From Paenibacillus assamensis DSM 18201 (GTDB lineage Bacteria; Bacillota; Bacilli; Paenibacillales; Paenibacillaceae): DNA of 64,000 bases. The translations under genes were made by a program, and so were the position numbers. A model generated the notes under the pieces. It made no database searches. It was not told the DNA's origin and worked only from the letters and a program-made list of their open reading frames with translations. The DNA is taken from contig NZ_AULU01000003.1 in the NCBI RefSeq assembly GCF_000422445.1, forward strand, positions 310,001 through 374,000, in the 5' to 3' direction. Positions 35,243 to 43,852 of this stretch are shown piece by piece. How positions within the stretch are numbered: the first letter of the stretch is position 1; each line of letters begins with the position of its first letter.

Positions 35243-35284
35243 ACGTACTATTTTACAGAAATCTATTGCTAAGCATTGAGATGG

Positions 35285-36082
35285 CTATACGATCTTTCGC
35301 CGCACATAATTTGAAATCATATCAACGACACTTACCGTTATGATGATACCTAGCAAAATAATGCCCACCCGTGACCAATTGCGGCTATCCAAGGCGAAAA
35401 TTAAAGGTGTACCAATGCCTCCCGCACCAATAATACCAAGTATCGTAGCTGAACGCACATTGATTTCAAATCGATACAATGTATACGACATAAATTCAGG
35501 CAGCACTTGTGGAATCACCGCGTACCACATTACTTGCAGACGATTGGCACCACATGCAAGCAGGGCTTCAGCTGGGCCACGGTCTATTTTCTCAATCGCT
35601 TCTGCATACAGCTTGCCCAGCATACCGATCGAGTGCAGACCGAGCGCAAGAATACCAGCATAAGCGCCTGGACCAACCGCCTTAATAAACATAATCGCCA
35701 TTACAATCTCAGGAAACGTGCGGATAAAGCTCAGTATGAACTTGCCTATGCCGCTAGACCATTTCCAACGATTCATATTGGTCGAGGCCCAAAAGGCAAA
35801 CGGTATGCACAGAAATGCTGAAATGAAAGTACCGAGCAATGCAATTGCTAGCGTATCGATCATGCCACGCAACAAGTCTTCACCATCTGCCAAGTAGACA
35901 TAATCCCAATCTGGACTAATCATCCCCTGTAAAATAGCCACTGTAACCGTGCCTGCATTTTCCCGGATTCCCGAAAATTCTATGCCCGTGAATGACCATA
36001 CGTACAAACTCACAATAACAACCGCAACTAACCACCAACGAATACGCAGCCATGGACGCCGAATCAATGGATTGTTTTTCAT
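35285..36082 (-). CDS. phnE: Phosphonate ABC transporter permease PhnE (second copy)
   Basis: Protein of 265 residues with six membrane helices. The inner-membrane component loop for contact with PhnC reads EALLACGANRLQVMWYAVIPQVLPEF. ATG overlaps the stop of the upstream phnE copy by 4 bases. Two permease genes in a row are usual in this family, so the channel is probably a heterodimer. The C-terminal VRRKIV is short and basic. Confidence 0.9.
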   Translation of the reverse strand: MKNNPLIRRPWLRIRWWLVAVVIVSLYVWSFTGIEFSGIRENAGTVTVAILQGMISPDWDYVYLADGEDLLRGMIDTLAIALLGTFISAFLCIPFAFWASTNMNRWKWSSGIGKFILSFIRTFPEIVMAIMFIKAVGPGAYAGILALGLHSIGMLGKLYAEAIEKIDRGPAEALLACGANRLQVMWYAVIPQVLPEFMSYTLYRFEINVRSATILGIIGAGGIGTPLIFALDSRNWSRVGIILLGIIITVSVVDMISNYVRRKIV

Positions 36083-36912
36083 AGCAGTTTCTCCTGTATG
36101 CGATAGCTAATATAGTCGATCACCAACACAATCACGAGTGTCAATAAAATGATCATACACGCCCGGTCATACCGCAGTTGATCCAGCACTCGCGTCAGCA
36201 GCAAGCCTATGCCGCCCGCTCCTACTAGTCCAAGCACGCCAGCCGCACGTACATTAACCTCGAATGTATAGAGCAAATAACTGATGAACTGCGCGGTCAC
36301 TTGCGGTATAACGCCGAATCTAATCCATTGGAGCTTGTTGGCACCAACGGCCGTCATCGCCTCAAGCGGACCTGGATCAATCGCTTCAATGGATTCATAC
36401 AGTAATTTGGAGATCAATCCAAAAGAAAAGAGAATCAAAGCGGCCACCCCCGCTACAGCTCCCAAACCAAAAATAGCGACAAATATAGCAGCAAACAACA
36501 AATCAGGAATAGTGCGTATAAGATTAAGCAGCAATCTTGCCGGAATATAGAGCCATTTGCTCCTCGTTACATTTCCCGATGCCAGCAGTGCTATCGGTAC
36601 AGCCAGCATGGCACCAATTGTAGTACCAAGCACAGCCATCTGAACTGTCTCCATCATAGGAGCCCAAATTGTCGTTACATAACTCCAATCAGGCGGAAAC
36701 ATTTCGACGAGCAACTTGCCCATCTCCGGCGCACCCGTCACGAGCTGTGTCACTGTCGCATCTGTACGCTCTGCACTTAGCCAGAGCAGAACAATAATGA
36801 AAGCAGCCGTCATAATAGACTTCGTGTGAGATGGCTTTACCATGGACGACGTCCGTTCATTTCCACCTCGTCCCTTATTCGTTGACGGCGGTGTTACGCT
36901 TATCGGACTCAT
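36079..36912 (-). CDS. phnE: Phosphonate ABC transporter permease PhnE (first copy)
   Basis: Protein of 277 residues with six membrane helices. A Gly/Arg-rich cytosolic start of about 30 residues is longer than in its partner. The contact loop reads [26 protein letters not shown]. It resembles the second copy in most positions of the core, so the two are old duplicates. It overlaps phnC by 4 bases at its start and the next phnE by 4 bases at its end. Confidence 0.9.
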   Translation of the reverse strand: MSPISVTPPSTNKGRGGNERTSSMVKPSHTKSIMTAAFIIVLLWLSAERTDATVTQLVTGAPEMGKLLVEMFPPDWSYVTTIWAPMMETVQMAVLGTTIGAMLAVPIALLASGNVTRSKWLYIPARLLLNLIRTIPDLLFAAIFVAIFGLGAVAGVAALILFSFGLISKLLYESIEAIDPGPLEAMTAVGANKLQWIRFGVIPQVTAQFISYLLYTFEVNVRAAGVLGLVGAGGIGLLLTRVLDQLRYDRACMIILLTLVIVLVIDYISYRIQEKLL

Positions 36913-37685
36913 AAAGCTTCACCCCCGATGCTTGCCGCCTCCTCACGCAGCGAACGACCATAGATGTGCGTAAACCGCTCCTCAGTCGCTTCACCGACAG
37001 GGCCATCAAACACAATTTCACCTGCGCGCAAGCCAATAATTCTCGTAGCATATTGCCGAGCCAGATCGATATCGTGCAAATTAACGACCATCGTAATGCC
37101 TAGCTCTAGATTAATTCGGCGCAAGTCATCCATCACTTGCCGCGTTGTCAATGGGTCAAGCGAGGCGACTGGCTCATCGGCTAGAATAATCTTTGCTTCC
37201 TGCGCTAACGCTCTCGCGATAGACACTCGCTGCTGCTGGCCTCCTGACAGCTGATCAGCCCGTATGTAAGCCTTCTCCTGAATGTTGACTCGCGCTAACG
37301 CATTCAATGCCAGCTGGACATCTTCCTTCGGAAATAATCCAAGTAACGTACGGATCGTAGAATGATAGCCTACCCTTCCCGACAGCACGTTTCGTATAAC
37401 CGAAGAACGCTTAACAAGATTGAAGCTTTGAAAAATCATACCGATACCGCGCCGCATATGACGCAGTTCTTCTCCACGCGCAAGTGTCATCGACTTGCCG
37501 TCAACGATAATTTCGCCAGCAGTAATTTCATGCAGTCGATTAATCGAACGCAGCAGCGTCGACTTCCCCGCACCAGACAAGCCAACAATTACGACAAATT
37601 CACCACTATGTATGGTAAAATCCACTTCCTGCAAGCCAACTGTTCCATTTGAGTAAAGCTTAGAGACGCGACGAAATTCAATCAT
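36909..37685 (-). CDS. phnC: Phosphonate ABC transporter ATPase PhnC
   Basis: Protein of 258 residues. Walker A is [11 protein letters not shown] (about residue 36), the signature is [14 protein letters not shown], Walker B is [12 protein letters not shown] and the H-loop is NLHD, typical for PhnC. It drives uptake with the two PhnE proteins. AGAGGGAG lies before the ATG. Its promoter is not obvious: a terminator for the gene upstream sits just 30 bases before it. Confidence 0.92.
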   Translation of the reverse strand: MIEFRRVSKLYSNGTVGLQEVDFTIHSGEFVVIVGLSGAGKSTLLRSINRLHEITAGEIIVDGKSMTLARGEELRHMRRGIGMIFQSFNLVKRSSVIRNVLSGRVGYHSTIRTLLGLFPKEDVQLALNALARVNIQEKAYIRADQLSGGQQQRVSIARALAQEAKIILADEPVASLDPLTTRQVMDDLRRINLELGITMVVNLHDIDLARQYATRIIGLRAGEIVFDGPVGEATEERFTHIYGRSLREEAASIGGEAL

Positions 37686-37710
37686 CTTGCACGCTCCCTC
37701 TGAACATTTT

Positions 37711-37794
37711 CAAAAATAAAAAGAAGCAAGCCCTATCACGCAGACTGGATGCAAACACTGTGCAAACTGTATACTTGGAGGGACTCGCTTCTTT
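37711..37794 (-). terminator. Terminator of the secreted GATase-like gene
   Basis: AAAGAAGC (37720-37727) pairs with GCTTCTTT (37787-37794) across a long loop. A T-rich run follows on the minus strand. Confidence 0.55.
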
Positions 37795-37848
37795 AAATTA
37801 ATGGTTGATGCAGCTATTTAATGCCATTTGATGCATGCTATTATCAAA

Positions 37849-39426
37849 TTAAGGCGTAACCGTAATCGAATGAGTCACTACATTTGATTTACCTGAGCGC
37901 AAACGAATGGATGCTGCGCCTGTTTTAGTAGGCTCTGTTCGAACCGTAATTGTTTTGCAGCCATTGCCAAGGCCATCTGTCTGAAGTGAAACGGCCTGAT
38001 AGCCATAAGTCGTTGGCCATGTACCATCTGCATTTTGAATTTGTCCAATCTGCTGACCTCCAGCTACATAAATACCTAGCTGTAAATCCAGCGTTGTATT
38101 CGGAGCAGCTTTACTTACTTTTACACAAACACTGAACGGTTGCCCTGCCTTTATTGTTGCTGGATATTCTAATGTGTAAGCTGGGTTAACAGGACCTGGT
38201 CCTGGGCCAGGATTGGTCGAACCTGTGTAGCCAAATGACCCTGGCTTGAAGGAGGACTGATCCCACCACTTGTATCCAGTGGCTGGTACTGCCCACGGTT
38301 CAGGCTTCGGTTCTGTACTTTGTTGAGGAATTTCATAGTTATGCAGAGCTGTCGGCTGGTCTAATTGCAAGCCAGGTACTTGCGTGAAGTTCGTATACGC
38401 TTCGTCGTGGGACAGCCAATTGACAACGTTAACGAGTAATTTCGCGTCATCGACTTCTTTAAAGCCGTCATAGGTCTTTTTCGTTTGACCGTTCTCTTCA
38501 CGTAAGTATTTAGGTGTAATATCTTCTACAGGTGAAGAATCACCAATAAATGCCGCCTTACCTTTTGTTACTTTAGAAATCGCAACATATGGACCTTCTG
38601 CAACACCGCCGCCGTTATAAATACCAGCATCTACAGCATGCGGCCATTTGTCAGTCGTTTGCGGAAGATACACAATTCCTTTGGCAATTGTAGGATTCGT
38701 AACAGCCAATGTGGAGCCTGCATGCATCGCTACGCCTTGCACGCCTTCTGTGATGCCAAATGATTGCTCTTTCGGCACAATGATATTAGCTGTTACGTTG
38801 CCAATGGAATTATAGCGAAAGCGGACACCGAAGTTGTCAGCAAGCCAGTCAGAACTGCTCACGTTCTGCATCGCAACAGACCCTGCCTCATCTGCACTCA
38901 TTCCTTTAGCTGGGTTTTCCCACGCGCCACGACGGTAGCCGTTGAACACTTCGGAAGAGTCCCATCTATTTTTGTTGCGATCTGCATTGTAGTGGTCGCT
39001 AATAAAAAATATGCTGCCACCTTCTTGAACATACTTCAGTAATGCTGCTTGTTCGGAAGTTTTGTAAGGGTTGTTTGCTTCAGGAATAACGAATACATCA
39101 TAAGGTTGAAGATTTTCGAAGGTAATCGGTGTGGATTGGCGAAGCTCTTTCACGTAGTAACCTGAGCTTGCTAAGGCTTGGGCAAAATCAGAAAATGCAC
39201 CATCGATGACCCAATCAGCTGCCCCTGCTGTTTGGCCGTGTGTGTTGTCAAACAGTACTTTCTTGCCGTTTGCCGTTCCGACGGGATTAATAATCGGTGC
39301 TGGATCGAGCGGCCCCTCCGCCGAGGCTGTCCTTGCATCACTTGCCCATACAGTAGTAAATAGGGAGAAGGTTAGTGATAAAGCGAGGAATGACTTGAAC
39401 CATTTTGAAGTTATTTTTTTGACCAA
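37849..39426 (-). CDS. Secreted protein with a GATase1-like fold and a C-terminal beta domain
   Basis: Protein of about 525 residues. The signal peptide is clear (VKKITSKWFKSFLALSLTF.. to TASA). The main domain (about residues 45-330) resembles DUF4350/GIFT-type glutamine-amidotransferase-like folds: KKVLFDNTHGQTAGAADW, YDVFVIPEANNPY and GGSIFFISDHYNADRNK. The usual nucleophile Cys is not visible, so a binding or hydrolase role is possible. A Gly-Pro linker (NPGPGPGPVNP) leads to a beta-sandwich of about 90 residues. Similar Bacillales proteins are annotated only as DNA-binding or hypothetical. The start is TTG at 39426, 8 bases after GGAGGTG. Confidence 0.7.
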   Translation of the reverse strand: MVKKITSKWFKSFLALSLTFSLFTTVWASDARTASAEGPLDPAPIINPVGTANGKKVLFDNTHGQTAGAADWVIDGAFSDFAQALASSGYYVKELRQSTPITFENLQPYDVFVIPEANNPYKTSEQAALLKYVQEGGSIFFISDHYNADRNKNRWDSSEVFNGYRRGAWENPAKGMSADEAGSVAMQNVSSSDWLADNFGVRFRYNSIGNVTANIIVPKEQSFGITEGVQGVAMHAGSTLAVTNPTIAKGIVYLPQTTDKWPHAVDAGIYNGGGVAEGPYVAISKVTKGKAAFIGDSSPVEDITPKYLREENGQTKKTYDGFKEVDDAKLLVNVVNWLSHDEAYTNFTQVPGLQLDQPTALHNYEIPQQSTEPKPEPWAVPATGYKWWDQSSFKPGSFGYTGSTNPGPGPGPVNPAYTLEYPATIKAGQPFSVCVKVSKAAPNTTLDLQLGIYVAGGQQIGQIQNADGTWPTTYGYQAVSLQTDGLGNGCKTITVRTEPTKTGAASIRLRSGKSNVVTHSITVTP

Positions 39427-39468
39427 AAACAACACCTCCAAGTGGATAAATAAGGTTCTTCCTTCTTA

Positions 39469-39496
39469 AATGTAATGGATATTTAAATGTTGTCAA
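39469..39496 (-). promoter_or_regulatory. Promoter of the secreted GATase-like gene
   Basis: Minus-strand TTGACA (39491-39496) and TACATT (39469-39474) are 16 bases apart, giving a leader of about 36 bases. Confidence 0.55.
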
Positions 39497-39639
39497 TATC
39501 AACGGCTACCAGCTCTTACAATAATGTAAAGGACACACTGAAATGTTATCGATATATTAACCATAGTTTGATTAATAGAGTAGAACAGCTTACTATTTGT
39601 CAGTATTATTATAATATTACAAGTAAAGGAGATAACCTT

Positions 39640-40275
39640 ATGCACATTCGTTCGAAAGCACGACTTGGCTTTTTCTTATACATAGGAATGCTGCTCTATT
39701 TTGACACGGCTTATTCGTTTATGATATTCAATCTGTTTCTTGCTTTTGCAGCACTAGAGCTTTCCTATTTACTACCTTTATTCAAAATAAAATCGAAGAG
39801 AGAAATACCTATCAGTTTTCTTTTCTATCTCATTTTCATTCTTATGTCGCCAAACGTTTTCTATGTCGTCACCGATCTTATTCATTTAAAAAGATTTGAT
39901 TTTAACTACCGTCAAGGGATCGTTGTGATGGAGTGGTGGAACTTTTTTGTATTAGTGAGCGGTGTGTTGCTTGCCATCTGCTTCTATGTTCTAATGACAG
40001 ACCAGGTCCGTCGTTTACTGCAATCCTTTCAATTGAGAGCAAGCACGGTCACGTTCGGGATGTGCGTATTTCTACTGCTCACTAGCTTTGGTATTTTCAT
40101 TGGCCGGTTTTTGCGCTTTCACTCGATCCACTTGTTTACAGAGCCATGGTCCTTAATTGAGCGTGTTTGGAACTCCCTAGATCGAAATGCACTATTATTT
40201 ATTTTCTGGATGACCGTGTTGCAAGCTATTATCGTGTGGATGTTCGGGCGCAATGAGAAAAGAGGTGGGGAATGA
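39640..40275 (+). CDS. DUF1361 membrane protein
   Basis: Protein of 211 residues with about six membrane helices. The family text is present: YLIFILMSPNVFYVVTDLIHL, then FGIFIGRFLRFHSIHL. DUF1361 proteins are found in many Firmicutes; the function is unknown. ATG at 39640 has AAAGGAG upstream, while the open frame continues further left without a usable ribosome binding site. Its stop overlaps the start of the next gene (ATGATG), so the two are co-translated. Confidence 0.82.
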   Translation: MHIRSKARLGFFLYIGMLLYFDTAYSFMIFNLFLAFAALELSYLLPLFKIKSKREIPISFLFYLIFILMSPNVFYVVTDLIHLKRFDFNYRQGIVVMEWWNFFVLVSGVLLAICFYVLMTDQVRRLLQSFQLRASTVTFGMCVFLLLTSFGIFIGRFLRFHSIHLFTEPWSLIERVWNSLDRNALLFIFWMTVLQAIIVWMFGRNEKRGGE

Positions 40276-40622
40276 TGACCGTAGAATATAAGGCGGGACT
40301 CATCCTTAATGATGCCTATAGCGGAGAAGACTTCCTAATACTATTTTTCTGCCTCTGTGCTGCCATACTCCTCTCCCAACTTTATATTGCACGATATATG
40401 TATCAACAAGAACAGTCTTGGTGGTGGGCTCTCGTAGGCGGGCTGCTGCCATTCGGACTAAATATTTATCTCTATCAAATTTTCAAATTTGAAAAACAGA
40501 TTGGATATAACTTCGACCACGTACCGCCACAGCAGCGTAGAAGTTGGCGAGTGATGTATACGTTGGCATTGTCGCAATTTATGCTGATGTTCGTCTTAAT
40601 TGGCTGGCTTACATCCCCATGA
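40272..40622 (+). CDS. Small membrane protein downstream of the DUF1361 gene
   Basis: Protein of 116 residues with three membrane helices (about 22-40, 50-70 and 92-112) and a short loop with FKFEKQIGYNFDHVPPQQRR. It overlaps the DUF1361 gene by 4 bases, suggesting they work together. I do not recognise the family. Confidence 0.65.
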   Translation: MMTVEYKAGLILNDAYSGEDFLILFFCLCAAILLSQLYIARYMYQQEQSWWWALVGGLLPFGLNIYLYQIFKFEKQIGYNFDHVPPQQRRSWRVMYTLALSQFMLMFVLIGWLTSP

Positions 40623-40658
40623 CCGAAGCGAAGTGACAATTGTTGCTACTTCAGAGTG

Positions 40659-40696
40659 AGGCTCAAGTATGCTAAAGCAGCTTACTTGAGCCTTTT
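40659..40696 (+). terminator. Terminator of the DUF1361 operon
   Basis: GGCTCAAGTA / TACTTGAGCC, 10 bp, followed by TTTT. It lies between the host operon and the convergent prophage lysis genes, so it marks the approximate left edge of the prophage. The 40697-40783 stretch shows nothing else. Confidence 0.85.
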
Positions 40697-40783
40697 CTGT
40701 ATTTACATAGCTAGCAAGAGGTAAACAGTATTTGCACGTATGCTAATATGCTAAAGCTAGCTTTCTGGCTATTGGAAAGTTAA

Positions 40784-41545
40784 CTATTTTGTTAATACGG
40801 ACACTTTGTCGCCATCCCATACGACCTGCGCACCAAGCTGTTCGGCAAGGCTTCTGACAGGTGCATACGTGACGCCATCAATTTCAATTCCGCTCTTCAC
40901 AGGCTTGCCATTGACGTTAATTTTAATCGGTTTATGTGAGCTTGCGGGCTTGTCCTGTTGTTTCTGAGGCTGCTTATTGCTTGTCGTAGTCAGTTTTAAA
41001 TAGGCAGCTACACCTTCTACATGTCCTTCAATCAATGCCTCCAGCACAGCATCTTGCTTCAGCTTACCTGCATCCGATACGACATCAACAAATAGATTCT
41101 CGGTCAATACAGCTGGCATATTCGATTCACGGCACATATGCAGATCGCCGCGTTTTTGCCCACGATCATTGATACCTAGCGGCTTTAAGCGCTTCATAAT
41201 CTCCGTATGCACGGCATGTTGAAAATTAGATGTAGCCGACTGTCCTTTACCAATTCCGTTAAAAATAAAGGATTCAAAGCCACCCGCTCCACCACCTGCA
41301 TTACAATGAATGGAAATAAGCAAATCAGCCTTAGCCGCATTCGCTTTATTGGTGCGGTCAGATAATGCCACATACACATCATTGGACCGGATAAGCATAC
41401 AGCGCACTCCCTCGTATCGAGCTTCCAATCTACGAGCCGCCTCGTTCGCAATATGCAGGGCAATATCCTTTTCCTTTATACCATTTGCTACCGCCCCAGG
41501 GTCTTTCCCCCCATGACCAGCATCCCATGCAATTAACTTAGCCAT
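40784..41545 (-). CDS. Phage endolysin, N-acetylmuramoyl-L-alanine amidase (Amidase_3)
   Basis: Protein of 253 residues. The Amidase_3 domain has the zinc sites: WDAGHGGKDPGA near the start, the Glu in NEAARRLE, ISIHCNAGGGAGGF, and the catalytic Glu in VLTENLFVD. The last 55 residues (KINVNGKPVKSGIEIDGVTY, APVRSLAEQLG) form a copper-amine-oxidase-N-like domain, common in Paenibacillus cell-wall proteins. It cuts the host wall at lysis. ATG at 41545 is chosen for spacing to GGGAGG and overlaps the holin gene by 8 bases. Confidence 0.9.
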   Translation of the reverse strand: MAKLIAWDAGHGGKDPGAVANGIKEKDIALHIANEAARRLEARYEGVRCMLIRSNDVYVALSDRTNKANAAKADLLISIHCNAGGGAGGFESFIFNGIGKGQSATSNFQHAVHTEIMKRLKPLGINDRGQKRGDLHMCRESNMPAVLTENLFVDVVSDAGKLKQDAVLEALIEGHVEGVAAYLKLTTTSNKQPQKQQDKPASSHKPIKINVNGKPVKSGIEIDGVTYAPVRSLAEQLGAQVVWDGDKVSVLTK

Positions 41546-41786
41546 TACTATCACTGCCTCCCTTCTTCTTGGAAAATTGATAAGCTCCTGTAGCTGACAA
41601 TCCTACTACCGAAATCAAAATCAACTTCTGCTGAATGGACTCTGGCACTAAAATAAAAACAGCTGCCACGAAGACAGCTGCTACATGTGTCCATTTATCT
41701 TTCAAACCGAAGCCACGGGCTACACCAACGTATGCCGCAACGAGCGCGGCAAGCGCCATAATATCATTTGACATCGTGATGTCCAT
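41538..41786 (-). CDS. Phage holin-like small membrane protein
   Basis: Protein of 82 residues with two membrane helices (about residues 8-24 and 33-50), a third weak one near 55-70, and a charged C-terminus (KKKGGSDSNG). It lies between XhlA and the amidase, the usual place of a holin. It would make the hole through which endolysin reaches the wall. Subfamily not assigned. Confidence 0.75.
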   Translation of the reverse strand: MDITMSNDIMALAALVAAYVGVARGFGLKDKWTHVAAVFVAAVFILVPESIQQKLILISVVGLSATGAYQFSKKKGGSDSNG

Positions 41787-41789
41787 TCG

Positions 41790-42044
41790 TTACACCTTCC
41801 CGTCCAGTACGAGTCGTACAAGCGCCAAAATAACGGCACCAATTACGGTTGTGCTCAGCCAAAAGATCGTTCGATCAATGCGATCAATTCGGTAATGCGC
41901 GGACCTCACCGATTGCGACGCTTCCAAGCCAATATTTTTCGCCTCTAGCGCCGTATCATAAACGTCATGCATCGAGTCCAATTTCGTCTCAACACGCACG
42001 ATCCGTTCACGAATTTCTGCTAGCATTTGTGTTTGTGGGTCCAT
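41790..42044 (-). CDS. xhlA: XhlA-like phage hemolysin/lysis protein
   Basis: Protein of 84 residues. The N-terminal part is a coiled coil (MLAEIRERIVRVETKLDSM, ERIVRVETKLD is typical for XhlA). A single membrane helix is at the C-terminus (FWLSTTVIGAVILALVRLVL). In PBSX, XhlA works with the holin XhlB and the amidase XlyA. It is the first lysis gene and lies just after a terminator. Confidence 0.88.
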   Translation of the reverse strand: MDPQTQMLAEIRERIVRVETKLDSMHDVYDTALEAKNIGLEASQSVRSAHYRIDRIDRTIFWLSTTVIGAVILALVRLVLDGKV

Positions 42045-42075
42045 ATATGATTTCCTCCTGACTACTCACGCCAAA

Positions 42076-42107
42076 TAAAAAAAGACCAATCGTGTTCGAC
42101 TGATCTT
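42076..42107 (-). terminator. Terminator between the tail module and the lysis module
   Basis: AAGATCAGTCG / CGATTGGTCTT with loop AACA and two wobbles, followed by seven T on the minus strand. Lysis genes start 32 bases later, so they need read-through or their own promoter. Confidence 0.8.
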
Positions 42108-42110
42108 CAC

Positions 42111-42521
42111 CTACATCGGTTGTAATTTTTGAAGCTGCTTCTCTGAATACGTGAGCTGCGCTAATCCGATTACGTAAATATCTTTATATGCAGCTGGTGC
42201 CTCAGGAGTTTCAGGAGATACTAGCTCAATATCGATAGAACGCTTAGTCTGTACCGTGTAGTCTGCATACTCAAATCGTTCTACCGTTGGTTGTGCATTT
42301 GTTTGCTGTTTCCCATCCTCAGTTCGAGGCAATTTCGTTTGTTCAACCGTTATACGAGATGTATCGCCCATTATTGTAATTAAATCTTCAAGCTTTTTCA
42401 CCACGTTGGCATCAAAATGGAACGTAAGCACATCACGTTCTGCGCCTTTCACAAGTTCCTTTCCACCAATTATTCGAATCACCGGCAGTTCCAATCCATT
42501 TTTCATTTTAATAATTGTCAT
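42111..42521 (-). CDS. Phage protein of unknown function
   Basis: Protein of 136 residues, with no membrane helix. MTIIKMKNGLELPVIRIIGG starts the protein, and IDIELVSPETPEAPAAYKDI lies near the end. It is the last gene of the tail module. It may be a small fibre chaperone or decoration protein (inference). AAAGGA precedes the ATG. Confidence 0.6.
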   Translation of the reverse strand: MTIIKMKNGLELPVIRIIGGKELVKGAERDVLTFHFDANVVKKLEDLITIMGDTSRITVEQTKLPRTEDGKQQTNAQPTVERFEYADYTVQTKRSIDIELVSPETPEAPAAYKDIYVIGLAQLTYSEKQLQKLQPM

Positions 42522-42536
42522 AAGATCAATCCTTTC

Positions 42537-43100
42537 TTAGCCTATAGGATAAATTTTCTTTCCATTCACAGTAACACCGTAAATTTTAAACCAAGATGTA
42601 ATTTGCCAAGTTGAAAAAAAGTTCATTATTACGAGCATTGAGTTGCTTTGCCCAGTAAACACAGACTTTTTTCTTGAAAATGTCTGTGTTTCAGCGTGTA
42701 TGTGTGTACCAGTATGATTAATTACAAGAGCATCATTTCTAGGATACTGACCTTTTAACAATTCCCAATCAAGCTCCACCGTGCAATTATGCGGAAGATT
42801 GATTATCTTCCAACCTGCCTGAGTCGGATAGTAATCACCATTTGTATAACCGGATATTTCGGTGTACAAAAAGCTACCGTGATTCTCGATTCTTCTTGTA
42901 CCATAGAGATTAGTAGGATTAACGATATACTCTGAAAAATAATTACTAAAAGCATTGCGCTTATATGCGGACCGCCAAACTCCACCAACATTGTCAGATA
43001 CCACTTTCGTTGGTCTCCAAATTCCTCCTACATTGTCATATATGTCTTTCGTAGATCGCCATGTACCGCCGACATTATCATAGATAGGAATATCGTTCAC
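42537..43100 (-). CDS. Tail-appendage protein with three N-terminal DNVGGxWR repeats
   Basis: Protein of 187 residues. The first 45 residues hold three tandem units, IYDNVGGTWRSTK, IYDNVGGIWRPTK and VSDNVGGVWRSAYK, of about 14 residues each. The remainder is a beta-rich domain with an N-terminal aromatic stretch (NYFSEYIVNPTNLYGT). The short Gly-Trp-Arg units look like carbohydrate or wall-binding or trimer-forming repeats (inference). It lies in the tail fibre cluster, so it is a likely receptor-binding or accessory protein. Confidence 0.6.
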   Translation of the reverse strand: MNDIPIYDNVGGTWRSTKDIYDNVGGIWRPTKVVSDNVGGVWRSAYKRNAFSNYFSEYIVNPTNLYGTRRIENHGSFLYTEISGYTNGDYYPTQAGWKIINLPHNCTVELDWELLKGQYPRNDALVINHTGTHIHAETQTFSRKKSVFTGQSNSMLVIMNFFSTWQITSWFKIYGVTVNGKKIYPIG

Positions 43101-43108
43101 CTTCCTTC

Positions 43109-43849
43109 TTACTCATATTGATGCCAGACATCTCCATCAGCCCCACCTGAAGGACCTCCGGTAGATCTATGAATATTTCGAATATTAGGTCGATTATAAC
43201 TTGTTAATATTTCAGACCAAGGCGACCAGCCATTATAATAGTTGCGTGTAAATATCCTGAGCATATGCGCTTCAGTTGCATAAGTCGTAAACACCTGGTT
43301 GATACCCGCATGTCTACTCACCTTTAAATGGAAGGAAAGATGTAAAGGGACGTTCGGCATAGTAGCTGCGTCATCATTAAGCGGATTGTAATATTCCCCT
43401 TCATGCACAATATTGTTTAAATCAGTACTTCGAGGTAAAAAAATAGCTTTTTTCACCTCAGCAAAAGACTGCCAATTCCCCGAACTATCTTTGTATTGAA
43501 CCGATTGACCGGCTAGCCGCATTGCGGCAATATTGTTAGAATAGAACTCTAATCCGCCGTCTCCTGTCCAATGCAGCCCTGTATCACTGTCACCAATCGG
43601 GAGTGTTAATGCTGATGTTCCACCATAGGTGGCTGTTTTCCCTACCCAAACTTGACCAGTAACAGCTAATGCTCCACTAATCTCTCCCCCTGTACGTGGA
43701 AGACTTGCATTTTTCGCATTCGTTTCTGCCAGATTTGCTCTTTTAATGACTTCTGAATCTAAGATATCCATATTCCCATTAATATCAGCAATATCAACAA
43801 TATCAGTGTTATCTGGCTTTTTTAGCTTTAGATTACCTGTTAACTGCAT
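43109..43849 (-). CDS. Tail fibre protein with pyocin-knob-like C-terminus
   Basis: Protein of 246 residues. The N-terminal 60 residues resemble a fibre attachment domain (LKKPDNTDIVDIADINGNMDI). A repeat-like stalk follows with SLPRTGGEISGALAVTG. The C-terminal 90 residues have the pyocin-knob pattern: EGEYYNPLNDD, PLHLSFHLKV, TRNYYNGWSPWSEI. Knob domains bind sugars on the host surface. Next to it are other fibre genes. Confidence 0.75.
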   Translation of the reverse strand: MQLTGNLKLKKPDNTDIVDIADINGNMDILDSEVIKRANLAETNAKNASLPRTGGEISGALAVTGQVWVGKTATYGGTSALTLPIGDSDTGLHWTGDGGLEFYSNNIAAMRLAGQSVQYKDSSGNWQSFAEVKKAIFLPRSTDLNNIVHEGEYYNPLNDDAATMPNVPLHLSFHLKVSRHAGINQVFTTYATEAHMLRIFTRNYYNGWSPWSEILTSYNRPNIRNIHRSTGGPSGGADGDVWHQYE

Positions 43850-43852
43850 AGT

